Source: Hesseltinella vesiculosa
Taxonomy: Eukaryota > Mucoromycota > Mucoromycetes > Mucorales > Cunninghamellaceae
Direction: 5' to 3'
Assembly (NCBI GenBank): GCA_002104935.1
Contig: MCGT01000048.1
Span: forward strand, 62,001-126,000
DNA: 64,000 bases
Under the pieces are notes generated by a model. The model was given only the letters and a program-made list of their open reading frames with translations, did no database searches and was not told the origin of the DNA. A program made the position numbers and the translations under genes. Below, in pieces: positions 34,701-45,381 of this stretch (position 1 is the first letter of the stretch; each line of letters begins with the position of its first letter).

Positions 34701-37481
34701 ATTCATCAATTTGAGGAGTTGAGGTGTTTTATCGATTACCTGGCCAGCAAACATCGCCATTCGGTCAAAATCCCCAAGCTGCCTTAAACAATTTAGGTAT
34801 CTGGTCATCAAAGAGCGACTGGCATCATTGTCAGCAAAAACATGGGTGGCCAAGACCTGTTCATAGCACAGTTTGGCATTATGCCATTGTCCTTGACACT
34901 CGAACAGCAGGATGTCGTTTTCCGGAGTCCATTGCTTGCTGTACATTGCCAAAACTGCGGTCACAGAGTCAGCATCGTCCATATGAATGTAGGTCCGACA
35001 CAAATTGTCCAGATCGTCTGTAGTCACGGCACCGCCATTCTCCAAGGCATCTCTGAACGCCAGTTCCAAGTGCATCAAAGCAAGTGAGAAGTTTTTGGTC
35101 TTGAAGGCAGCTCTCGCCATCAAGTCATTGGGTATGTTATTTAAAAATTTGCGAATGGACTTGATTTCCCTTTTTCGCCGCGAAGTAATGTGACCCTCTT
35201 GTTGACTCTGGCGGATGAAACTTCGACAATATTCTGTAATACCAATAGCCACCTAAGCGATGAAGTAACAACGGATGGATTTAAATGAAGCATTGATCTT
35301 GTCTAATTTCTGTCTTTTGTCTTTTCCCTTTTCTTTCGGTGCTTACGGTTAACGAGCCTTCCGCCATATCGCTGTCAAAACCTTCTCCATGAAGGACACC
35401 GCCGAGTTCTGCTAAGATCTGCGAACAGACGTTCTTGTCACCCGAGATAATTAGAGAAAGGACCATGCATGGGATCAGTTGATAGGTAAGAGCAATATTT
35501 CCCATCTTCACCGATGGCAAACAAGCTCGGAAGATATCTACAGCAGCCGATGACAAGCCTAGCTCAACAAGACAGTGATAGAGGTAGTAGTATAACCGGT
35601 AAATCCAGTCATGGAATGCATGTTTGTAAGATTTGTACAAAGGCGGCAACATTGGTATGGCATCGTCCAGTTTCAGTTCAAATGTCGACACAAGGAAAGG
35701 TGTCAAAAAATCTTGGATAACCCTTGGCATGGTCTTCCAGGTCGCTAGAGAGTGACCGACATTAGTCAAGTGAACTGCCCGAAGCAAACATTGGATGGTG
35801 TACTGGGTGCAGTGGAGGGCTGTGGCACTGTCATGAGTCAAAACTGAGGTTGCATGAAAGGTTGGGTAGAGATGCCTTTCAATTAGGCTGATCACAAATG
35901 TTATATTTTCCTCCATACAATCAAATTGGTCGAACAGGATCATCTTATGGGGCCTTTTTTCCTTGGAAGGTTCGAGTCTGCTAGGGTCGATACCACCCAA
36001 TTTCCCGAGGCAAGACGCAGCGAGACTAGAGATGTCATGTCGATGAGCGTTGCTGGAAATGATACTGAGAAGGATGTCGTACAAGGAGCTCAGTCGTGGC
36101 CAAACTTGAGTGGAAAGGGTATCATACTTCTCAAGATAACCTTCCAGGCACTTGAGGGACTCGAATGAGCTAGCAATTACGGTGTTATTTTGCATTGCTT
36201 CAACTAGACTTTCAAAGCCTGCCGTTCGAAGATCCATGTTTGCCTTTTCATCAGCGATCCAGGTACACAATGGTTTCAGCGTTTCAAAAGGTGGAAGATC
36301 TGGGAGCTGGTGGAGAAGTATTGGTCGCTGTGAAGCTGTATATTTTATGCATTCCGTCAAATCATTAGCCATGGCCAGCATAATATCGTCCGAGCAAAGT
36401 GGAAAATATTGAAGCATAGTACGGATGACCCCACACATATACATGCAATCCTTGGCAGAAGAAAGCTTGAGTAGTTGCTTGAGGAAATCGTAGCCAAGGC
36501 GACCATCGTCATTGCCAATCTCAACAATAGATTGGCCTACGGAAAGAAACTAAAATAAAAAAATGTATTAGAAAAATAGGGGAATTATACGGATATCTAA
36601 AGAGAGATACGACAAGATAATACCTGTGTCATGAATTGAACAGCGTGTCCATCGAGGAGGTTGATCAGAACTGTCAGAGAAGCAAGTGCATGGCGTCGGG
36701 AGCTGGGATAGCCAACAGCATACTGGTCAAATATGATTGTGTTGACTTTGCTGATGATAATAACAAGGAAGTGCTTCAGGAAATCAACCAGAGACGTACT
36801 GTGGCGGTATTCTGACCATTCTTTCACTTTTTCCAGTGCATACAATATCTTTAAAGACGAGAAAAAGAAATTAAAAAATACATGATTGGGCCGCTTTGGA
36901 ATTTCCCATTCATAACCAGCATTCGTTCTGAGTATTACCTGCTGTCTGTTGTCTTGCCAAAGTTCCAAACACAAAAAGATGGTCGCCTCAGTCACGTGCC
37001 CTTTCAAGATGTGTGGGGGTATATTCGAAGCAGCAGTGGTTGAAGGAATGCTAGCTTGATCTCTTAACAGGTAAAGTAGCTTGTCTGTCTTATCGTCATG
37101 GTGTATAAATGCAAGAATCAGGAGCAAGTAGCCGTTTTCCATGTAAAACTGTCGTTCGCTAAGATGAAGCGCAGCAGCAACAGCTTGTAATGTAGCTTTG
37201 CCGCTTGTGCGATCAATGTATGATAATAAATATAGACACACGCTATGAATGTTGGAAGACAGGTATCCGGGTAACGATGAATGAAACAGAGGAGGGATTA
37301 GCAGCGCCAGCGATGGATTGGTGGCTAGGTTATCGAGCAATACATGCAACAACTTCTGCTGTTGTTGCGGTTTGATAAATACGATTGGGTTTAATTCTGG
37401 TGGGATTTTGCCCAGTTGAATACAAGCCTGTTGATAATTGCCAGAGAGGATATTGTCAATTGTTTTATCGACAGTCTCCAT
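31714..37481 (-). CDS. ATR: ATR-family checkpoint kinase (Mec1/Rad3), N-terminally short
   Basis: Serine/threonine PI3K-like kinase that senses RPA-coated single-stranded DNA with its ATRIP partner and starts the S/G2 checkpoint. Twelve minus-strand exons join in frame: 36939-37481, 36624-36848, 35347-36549, 33955-35252, 33823-33894, 33621-33758, 33472-33565, 33203-33394, 33106-33141, 32623-33043, 31929-32566, 31714-31860, giving 1,668 aa. Visible: the CLGKLGGIDPSRLE block of the UME region, the FAT domain, kinase N-lobe PKRITFMGNNGQTYHFL, catalytic loop LGLGDRHAENLLF, metal site VHVDLNMIFDRG (usually DFN), EIVPFRLTNN, and FATC ending SQMFIGWAPFV. Intron 10 (32567-32622) is GC-AG. Rad3 has 2,386 aa and human ATR 2,644; most of the N-terminal HEAT half is absent, and the ZW10 gene starts only 570 bp away. 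The 90-nt first intron is in frame, so retention is possible. Confidence 0.93.
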
Positions 37482-38051
37482 TTGGTGGCAGTACAATCGG
37501 TGGAAGAAATAATTGAAAAGGAATAAAAAATAAAAAATAAAAGCACGCGTGCTCCTACTAGCCCTTGGCCGTGTCACTCCGTCGTTCTCCATAAGGCTTG
37601 TAGGGGAGAGGTCCACGATTCATATGTCCTGCTAGAGGGCAACTTATTCACTACGTTGGCTTGTTTAGAAATGCCCACCGTTTGCCCCAGATGATATGAC
37701 CCTAGCCGTACCCTACCTGAGATTCCTTAATCATAGTTGCAAGTAAGGCACAGCTTAGATTTTATTTTGTAAAGATCCTCGTGAGTTATATACCACGGGA
37801 TCTGGGGAAAAATGACAAGAAACATCTGTAAATGGGACAGGGAGGCGAAGAGATGAGAACGTCTGCTGGAATGGTCACGAAACGTCGAGGGTATTGATGG
37901 TGAAGGGGCAGGATCGCTCCGTTTCGTCGTTCGGTGGTGGCTATGACCACGGGAATTACCGTGGGTGGGTATATGCAAATTCCACATCAACCCATTAGAA
38001 AAGCAATGTGTAACGTTTAAAAAAAAAGATTAATCGCCTAGATCGAACGGA
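37482..38051. other. Intergenic, ZW10 3' end to ATR start
   Basis: Both flanking genes are on the minus strand. An open frame of 87 codons (37727-37990, minus) is rich in His, Ser and Arg; I know no family for it and it lacks supporting features. No missing ATR exon is visible here. Confidence 0.45.
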
Positions 38052-41000
38052 TTATTTTTTTATTTTACTGTGCTGCGCGCCAGTAAGAGCATTATTCAAT
38101 AGGCTTGAGAAATCTTCCCCATCAGACCAGCCTTCTTGTTCCCATTCAGCATTATCATCCGTAGCTATGATGAAGTTGTTGTGAGGCAGGTTAGCTAAAG
38201 TATTACTGGCAGGTGAATTGTTATCGAGTGGTTGATGGGTAGTAGCCATGGGTGAGTCCAAGTCTAATTGCAACACGTCTTCGTCTTCTGACCAGCCATC
38301 CTGGTTCCATCCTTCGTTGGTATCTTCGATATCGAACTGCCATCGATTAGTTGTATCGCTCGGCTCACTAGCTTGCAGTGAGGGTGCTGTGGATGTGATG
38401 TAGGCTTGCTGCTGAGTCAATGGCACGTCACTGACAGATGTAGTTGATGCAGCGCCAGAAAATTCGTCATAACCTTTGAACAAAAAAAAAAAAATGACAA
38501 TTTTGCTAACATCTCTCTCACTAACCTTGTGCATTAGTTTGGGCTGTGGATGGAGTGGTGCGCTCATACGATAATGAGTCAAGTGACGGAATCAAATCCA
38601 TGGTCTCCAGTTCACCCACATTTTGCTGTTGGTTGGCCAAATCATCTTCGTATTCGCTTTGACATTGATATTCGTGTTTTAATGTACATGACAGGACTGC
38701 ACCGCCTGTAGATCCAACACCCGATTCCGCCATTTCCACTATCCATTTGTCAAACATATATGAGCTTTGCATATAATCTTCTCTTTTTCATACCTGGAAA
38801 TTCAGTTGGTTGCGAAAGGCTACCGGAACCATCTGACCAATTGTCAAATATAGTGTCATCATTGTGCTGCAATAGCCTTGATGTCATTACATCGTCAGAG
38901 ACTTGGTTCATCGTCATCAAGCTGATGCTGGGGTCGGAGGGCGATTCTGACACGTCGTCTACACAGGTATTCAATAAGTAAACTGTTGCTTTTGTCTATT
39001 CAAACGCGCACACTGTACCTCGTAAGTCCGATTGTGACGTGGCTTGGTTAGTAGCTTCAATTAGGTTGTGATTCGTGACATTATTGAAGCCAGGCAAATG
39101 ATTATCGGTTTTGTCAACGTGAACTATGCTTTGATAGTCATTGGTCGCAAGCCTGGTTTGTAATTCTGGCCCGATACTTGTCTCATCGACGTCTGCTAAT
39201 CCAATAAAGAAGAGTGAATTTCCCTCTCCTTGGCGTACATTTGGTCTTCATACCTGAGGTTTGTACAGCACACGACTGTGTTTTAGGCGTATCATCGACA
39301 CCAAGGACATCTTCATCAACATACCAACCATCGTTCTCATTCAAGAAATCTGTTTCATGTTCAGCTATATCTGAAAATAGAAGGGTCAATCCTACCTCAA
39401 ACTCATTGGTTCCTGCTCTTATGCTCACTTTGGGACTGGTAGACAGGTTCAAGTTTGTCGCAAGTTTCAAGAAAAGGTTGACAAGGCTGATCGGATTCGT
39501 TTTGCTGCAACTTTTGAATTTCCTGATCTTTGGCACAAGTCTGAGTCAGTCCCAAATAAGAATCATCCATTGATTCAGTAAAGTTTCCGGCGACTTCTAC
39601 GGTGATTTCATTGGGTGATGTAGTGTCATCTTCATTGGACCAGTTATCTTCATTCCACCAGGTGGTGTCGCCAGTAACGTTTTGATCCAAATTCCAACGC
39701 TGGCTGGTGTCTGGTGAGCGAACTGACTCAACAGCATAGCCAAGAGACCCGGAGGATGAGAGCGTACCTTCGTCAGCAGGAGAGTTCGCCCTTTTCATTG
39801 TAAGGTTGCGGCCCAAGTCTGTGGAAACTAAACCATCTGGCTGTTGTTTTTGCAAGTCGCTTGCTTGGATGGTCATGATAGTATCATCGCGTCTTGGGGA
39901 GTCCGCAAAGAGGGCACACACCAAATGAACTAGTTGCTCATGTGTAAACATGCACAGGCTGCCACGTTGCAGAGCCTCCAAGATGTCATTCATTGTCATG
40001 TCAAGCATATCTTTGAGCATCCAAAACATCTGCCAATGATGAAGCCATTGGCGCAGTTGCATTTCACTGGGCGTGGTATCGGCATTCTTCCAGTAGGCAA
40101 CATTGGACAGCTGAGCTACAGTATTGAAGGCACTGGCAATGGTGTGAGACTCGTCAGCGCCAATGTCATCCATGCTGAGAATGTCTTGAATCAAGCGAGA
40201 TAGCAGACCATCGACCAATTGCACAATGGTAGCATGGTATGTTTCGTTTGTCACCACCTCTACGATAATTGCGGCTAGTTTTTCGATTTGATCGATGGCC
40301 AATTGAATCACTTCGTCAAGGGACAGCGATGGGCGCGTGTTCTCGCTATCGATAGATCCCCGTGGAGAAGTTTCTATTCCCTGTATTCGCTCCCGCTGTT
40401 TTTGCTTTTGCTCCCACACCCTATGGAGTAGCGCTGCAGTATTGTTCAAAGGTCGGGAGACGACCATAAACTGCCAGTAGTTACCGAGTTGGCGAAGTTG
40501 GCGGACGGAGGGGTTGAGGGTATCGGGCAGTGACTGATCAATGCGGTTCGCCAGCCAGTGGCAGTCATTGTAAAACACCATAGAGTTGGTAGAGTGCTGC
40601 AATAGCACACATCGATGTACACTAGGCATAATAGCAAGATACATTTCAATAATGTCCTTCACAGATTTCTGGAGAGCTGCCAAGGTGCATGGATAGGTGG
40701 CGGCCTCTTGCGTTTGCTGTTGAAGCTGCTCGGCCTCATTCATGATTTCTTGAACCATTGCCCAAATTACACGAGGCGTTTGCGTCAGTTTCAACTGTTC
40801 AGTGTCATCCCATTCGGCATCATAGATCTTTCGCAGCATCACCTGACGCGCAGAGTCCACCAGCTTGTTTTTCCGTCGTTGTGCCATGTGCTGGTCAAAT
40901 TGGGAAACATACTTGGCAATCGAGATATCCAAGGGGGACGAAACACCAGTATACTCAGAAAGCCACTTTTTCTCTAGACCCGTCGCTGTGCTAGCCATAG

Positions 41001-42096
41001 AGGACAAGGTGTCAAATAAGGTGGCAGATGCTGCAGCTGAGGGCACAGCAGGCTCGATAACATTGATGATCAATTGTTCAAACGTGTCGGGTAAGACCAT
41101 ATGGCCATAGAGTCGTTGTAGCTCTTGTAAGTTACGGCTGCCGTTGAATATGTGGTGAAATAAAAAGGCCAACGCCGTATCCAAGTTTGTCAGCACCTTA
41201 ACAGCAAGCGATATTGCCAGCTCTTGCTTGGTGAACGAGCCATTCCCATCAGCTAACGAGACCACACAAGTCAAAGTGTAGTCTTGGTCTTCACTTGCAG
41301 CTGCTACCAAATCGATATCTGTGCCTGGAGATTGGTGTATCAATGGATGAAGGAAATGCTTAACCGTTTGCTTCATTATAAAGGCGAGCTGGGAGTGTTG
41401 GCAGTCCAGAGTGAGACTTGCGGCAAGAATATCTGGAAGCGTCAGGGTGGTAGTAGGAGCCAAAGGGGAGGCTGCTACTTGGCAGCTGTGGTTTACATGT
41501 AGGGTTCTCGTGTCACTTATTTCAGTGTAAATACACTGGCAGATACCTTCGTGGATGGTGTCAAGCAGCTGCTGATGGTATTGTTTGGAACGTTGACGTA
41601 AGGATTCAACCGCGACAACGGTACGACCATCATTGGGCCATTCGATGGCTAGTAGGTGTTCAGATGCTTGTTGAAGCTGGCCCTGATTATGGAGATGTGC
41701 AACATAGTCGAGTTTCTTTGAGAGACCAAGCAGTTGAGAGCACGTGGAGAGTAGAGTTTGGTTGAATTGGAGATGTGTGTCGTTTATCAGATAGCTTTTG
41801 AGTTCATCAGAAGTCTGACCCGTTACTTTGCCAGCGTGTTTAAGTACAGTATCATTTGACACTACTGCATCATTGATTTTCTTCTTTGTTCGGCTGCACA
41901 GCTGCTGATTGAATGTATGCGTTGGGAAGAGAGATTGCTGGGCGTGATGGGCTACGATATCTTGTAGTTGCTTTTTATATTGCACAGATGAACCCGAAAG
42001 GACGTTCAGCCAATCTTCGAGTCCCACAGTATTTTTAATATCTCCAGGTATGTGAGATAAATGAGCCAGCTCATCAGTAACGATATTTGATGTCAT
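38052..42096 (-). CDS. ZW10: ZW10/Dsl1-family tethering and kinetochore protein with W/acidic tail
   Basis: ZW10 (Dsl1 in yeast) is part of the NRZ/Dsl1 complex that tethers COPI vesicles at the ER, and in animals also of the RZZ kinetochore complex. Six minus-strand exons, 39429-42096, 39254-39370, 39019-39195, 38794-38958, 38526-38738 and 38052-38473, join in phase 1 throughout to 1,253 aa. About the first 770 residues are the helical ZW10 body (for example SVHRCVLLQHSTNSMVFYND). The remaining 480 are acidic, disordered and studded with Trp motifs: TTWWNEDNWSNEDD, NDGWYVDEDVL, IFDNWSDG, NEGWNQDGWSEDED and EWEQEGWSDGEDF. Animal ZW10 (about 780 aa) lacks such a tail; yeast Dsl1 binds COPI through Trp-containing acidic motifs. 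The start ATG 42096 lies 125 bp from the Rtf2 start on the other strand. Confidence 0.85.
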
Positions 42097-42135
42097 GACG
42101 AAGCTTTCTTTGAGTAAAAACAAAAGAATAAATGG

Positions 42136-42162
42136 TTTTTTTTTTTTTTTTTTTTTTTTTTT
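42136..42162 (+). repeat. Poly(dT) tract, about 27 bases, in a divergent promoter
   Basis: The run sits in the 125-bp spacer between the head-to-head ZW10 and Rtf2 start codons and is nearly the only notable element there. It is a likely nucleosome-free core of a shared promoter; length may be misread. Confidence 0.85.
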
Positions 42163-42221
42163 GGTGTCCTGTATCCTGTTTCAGAAACCGCAATCTCTTT
42201 TCTTTTTTTTTATTTTTTGCC

Positions 42222-43177
42222 ATGGGGAATGATGGTGGATCTATTCCAAGACGCATCGAACTAGTCAAAGAGAAGCAAAAGCAGGTTAAGCAAAATCCAA
42301 ATCTTCAACGGGAAGCGGCCTGGTTCCACTGCGCATTATCCAAGGTATTCTTCAGTTTTTGTTTTATTCTCTGATCCTTATGTGATACTCTTCCCATTGT
42401 AGAGACTGCTGGAGCAGCCTATTGTTGCCGATCGAATGGGGAAACTTTATAATCAAGACGTAGTAATTGAGTACCTACTTGATCCGTCCGCGTATGGGGA
42501 TGCCGACAAGATTTGCCCTTACTTGACATCTTTGAAAGACACTATCAAACTCCAGCTCACCAACAATCCAGCTAGTGATGCAGACGCTATTAAGAGCTCT
42601 GTCATGGGAAGTTTGGAGAAGGAGCTGAAAAGTAAATTTATCTGTCCCGTGTCCATGAAAGAAATGAACGGCAAACATCGATTTGTGGCACTAGCCTCGT
42701 GTGGATGTGTATTTGCGGAGCAAACCCTCAAGGAAGTCTCACAAACCGATTGCTTGATGGTATGGATTTGGAAACAATTGCCCCAAGGTGCGTCCACTCA
42801 TATTGTTATTTTTTAACAAACCCCCCTAGTGTGGCAAACCGTTTATACCCTCCGACGTCATCACGATCAATCCTACGGAAAAGGAAGAAATCGAACAAAT
42901 GAAGCTGACGTTGGACTCGCTCAAGAAGCATAAGAAGAAAAAGGGCAAGCGCCCAGCACCAAACGAAAACAGCCGCGACATGGCGGTTAAGAAAGCGAAG
43001 ATATCTGACCACTCTACCTCGATGGCATCTGCTGTACTTGATAAAGTGAAGAAGGACCTAGCTCACCGCGAAAAGGCGAACCAGGTATCTTCCAACATTC
43101 AGTCCCTCTACAGCAACAAAGACAAGGCTGATTCCAAGGGAAATTACCTAACTATGGGCACATTCAATCGCTATTAA
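42222..43177 (+). CDS. RTF2: Replication termination factor 2 (Rtf2 RING-like family)
   Basis: Rtf2 acts at stalled or site-specifically terminated replication forks; in fission yeast it stabilises paused forks, and in humans it is removed by proteasome shuttle proteins. Exons 42222-42344, 42403-42759 and 42830-43177 join in phase 0 to 275 aa. The family N-terminus MGNDGGSIPRRIELV is intact. The C2HC2-like RING region reads FICPVSMKEMNG, then VALASCGCVFAE, then TDCLMCGKPF across the second intron, followed by PSDVITINP. The tail is lysine-rich (KKHKKKKGKRPAP) and nuclear in character and ends YLTMGTFNRY. Length matches family members (about 240-310 aa). Confidence 0.93.
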
Positions 43178-43332
43178 CTCCTTCCTTTTTTTGTGAAAAA
43201 TGGCATTTCGTAAATAAATGCTCCAAATAGCCAAAAATACTATACTCTGGCAGAGCACACATGAATATGGAGGGCCAAGGGCCCAAAGAGTTATTTGTTG
43301 TATTTACAGCATGAGAGGAGAGGAATGACTTT

Positions 43333-43795
43333 TTAAACGATTCTAGGGGCAAGGGATGCGGCCTTCATCCAGTTCTTTTGGCGTAATTCGGCAGCAACAA
43401 CACCAAGTACACGAGTACCGAGAGGTTCTTTTTTGGCATTGAGGAGGATACAAGCGTTATCATCAAAGCGAATGTAACGACCGTCAGGGCGACGCATTTC
43501 TTTCTTTGTTCGCACCACCAAAGCATGTTTCACATCACCTTTCTTGACCTTTTGAGCAGCAGCTTGCGTTCCAGCAATGCTGGGATTGATTGGCCGAGCG
43601 CGCTTGACAACACATACTATTTCATCTCCTGTGATCAACAATAGAGAGAAAATGTAAGATTGAGAAATGTGAAACAGAATGGCAATAGGACATACCAGCA
43701 CGGGCAAAGCGAGCACCACTCATTACCCGAATACATTCAGCCACGATGGCACCCGAGTTATCAATCACATTCAAGGTACCCTTCAAGCCGATCAT
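43333..43795 (-). CDS. MRPL38: Mitochondrial large-subunit ribosomal protein uL14m
   Basis: A two-exon minus-strand gene (43696-43795, 43333-43628) encodes 131 aa. The sequence is uL14: MIGLKGTLNVIDNSGAIVAE, then GDEIVCVVKRA after the intron, HALVVRTKKEMRRPDGRYI, and the end EPLGTRVLGVVAAELRQKNW. The bacterial-type length and the 'RRPDG.YIRFDDNA' core identify the mitochondrial (Mrpl38-type) protein rather than cytosolic uL14 (eukaryotic L23). There is no obvious cleavable presequence, as is usual for this small rRNA-binding protein. The symbol follows yeast naming. Confidence 0.93.
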
Positions 43796-44159
43796 TTTAT
43801 TATGTCGAGTCGATCCAAGAAAAATAAATGGTGAAAGCAAAAGAACAATGAAAGTTTTTGTTTGTGACCACTCTATCAAAATTAAGAAAATCAGCCAATC
43901 ATCAGTAATTTTAGTATTGTGTTGATTGGTGCGCAGGATGAAATGTTTCAGAAGCAAAATTCAGTCAAGTTGCAAGCCAGGTCAGGACAGTTCCAAAAAT
44001 AAAGGTGCTGTTTAGATAACGATCAAACCTAAGGTTTTTTGGTTTTATTTATTCTTGATACTTACAGTATATATATAATACGAGATTAGTGATGTCGGTG
44101 AGGTGTGTATGGAAAGAATGGTTGGAGGAGAATGCGAGGCCCGACTTTGACATAAGCCT

Positions 44160-44375
44160 GACACCAGGGCACCCCCAGGAACTTTGAAAATAGAAAAATC
44201 ACCATAGAGATTTTGATCTGAAAGATCTGGTTCAAACTTCGTGTGAGTGCAGAATTTTATCAAAGGTGGTGATGGTGAAAAAACCACTCTGATTGAGCAA
44301 GGTTGCCCAGCCAAAGTTTGAATAATCATATTTTCCAATCTCCGCTCCCCCAGCTTAAAAACTATCAAAAACGAC
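44160..44375 (-). repeat. Solo arm of the foldback repeat family, inverted
   Basis: Read on the minus strand, AGCTGGGGGAGCGGAGATTGG, then CTTTGGCTGGGCAACCTTG (plus-strand 44300-44355), then a pyrimidine run, resembles the left arm of the palindrome at 57.0 kb (GGGGCTGGAGGGATC, CGTTGGCTGGGTAACCTTA). A further shared word of the CCTGGGGGTGCCCTGGTG type lies near 44175. The copy is diverged, non-coding and approximate in extent. Confidence 0.55.
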
Positions 44376-44502
44376 AAACCAGAAAAACGGCGTTTTATAA
44401 GTTTAAATGATATTGACTGTAATAAGACACCCCAATGCCAGACGCTCAAAATAAATACACACTGTTTCGGTACTTGGTTGCCTTGTACATAACTAATATT
44501 GC

Positions 44503-44652
44503 TTATGTGAAACTGAGGCCATGCAAATGATTCAAAAGATCGGCCGACACACGTTCAAAATCAGCATCATTCTTCGAGATCATGTCATGGTAATGCCATA
44601 TGAGAGCAAGTTGCCCATCGGGACGAGGTGGTGCATAAATAGGGCGTGACAT
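44503..44652 (-). CDS. Small ORF, 49 aa, unknown
   Basis: A minus-strand frame from ATG 44652 encodes MSRPIYAPPRPDGQLALIWH and a helical remainder ending LLNHLHGLSFT. The composition is protein-like (proline-rich start, amphipathic helix) and the context GGAATGTC is acceptable, but 49 codons can occur by chance. No family is recognised. It lies between repeat arms, so it could also be a remnant of a longer gene. Confidence 0.35.
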   Translation of the reverse strand: MSRPIYAPPRPDGQLALIWHYHDMISKNDADFERVSADLLNHLHGLSFT

Positions 44653-44784
44653 TCCATCAACAGTAGCGAAGGGTGGGAAAACAAAAGAAAGACGGAAAAG
44701 AAAAAAAAACACGGCTTTCAAGTAATGCGTCGGGGAACAAAATTGGAAAAGGAAAAAAAAGTCACCGCAGCTACAGTGTAAAAA

Positions 44785-45005
44785 ATCAGCGGGTTTTGAG
44801 GGTAACGTGCGGGCTTTTTCAAGCTGGCGGGTCCCGCAATACGTCAGCTAAAAATGCGGGTTTCACAACACAGAATGTTGGGACTCAATCGGTTGAGGCT
44901 AACAAAAAACCCGCAAGAAACCAGCAAACCCTCAAAAACCTGCAAAAAACCCGCACAAAAACCCGCAAAAAAACCACTTTTTTACGCGTACTAACCGCAA
45001 AAACC
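44785..45005. repeat. Degenerate AAACCCGCA-type repeat cluster, inverted halves
   Basis: The left half (about 44785-44865) carries GCGGGTTTT, GTGCGGGCTTTTT and TGCGGGTTTC. The right half (about 44910-45005) carries the complementary AAACCCGCAAG, AAAACCTGCA, AAACCCGCAC and AAACCCGCAAA units in tandem. The halves can pair into a long imperfect stem. This resembles the edge of a mobile element and directly precedes the gag-like ORF. Confidence 0.7.
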
Positions 45006-45381
45006 CAAGCAAACCTGAAGTTGTAATTTATAAAATATAGATCTACACCAGTTTTACTAAATCTGTATATAATGTGGAGAACCACAGTGTTTATAATGCT
45101 GTGTACTGGATAAAAATTAACAGGGTATGCCCAAGAAAAGGTTAGAGGTGCCAAAATCACTTGATTCACATGAGTGCCATGGACAATACATGACAGCTAA
45201 AGTTTTGTCATCACTACTCACCATCTACAACCGGTACCATCATTTAAATTTGAAGTCAAACGGACGGTCCAGGCATTGGCTCGCTTCGCTACATTCCCTC
45301 CTGCACACCGCATTCGGCGTTGTGCGGAAACTGAATATGGCAATCCTTTTTTTTTTCAAAATGAAAAACATCACCTTTCTT

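Noticed and set aside
37727..37990. 87-codon His/Arg/Ser-rich frame considered as a missing ATR exon
   Set aside because: No similarity to ATR, no in-frame splice link to 37481, and it would not replace the missing several hundred residues.
42074..42123. Longer N-terminus for the ZW10 ORF starting at a TTG
   Set aside because: No ATG precedes the one at 42096 in that frame.
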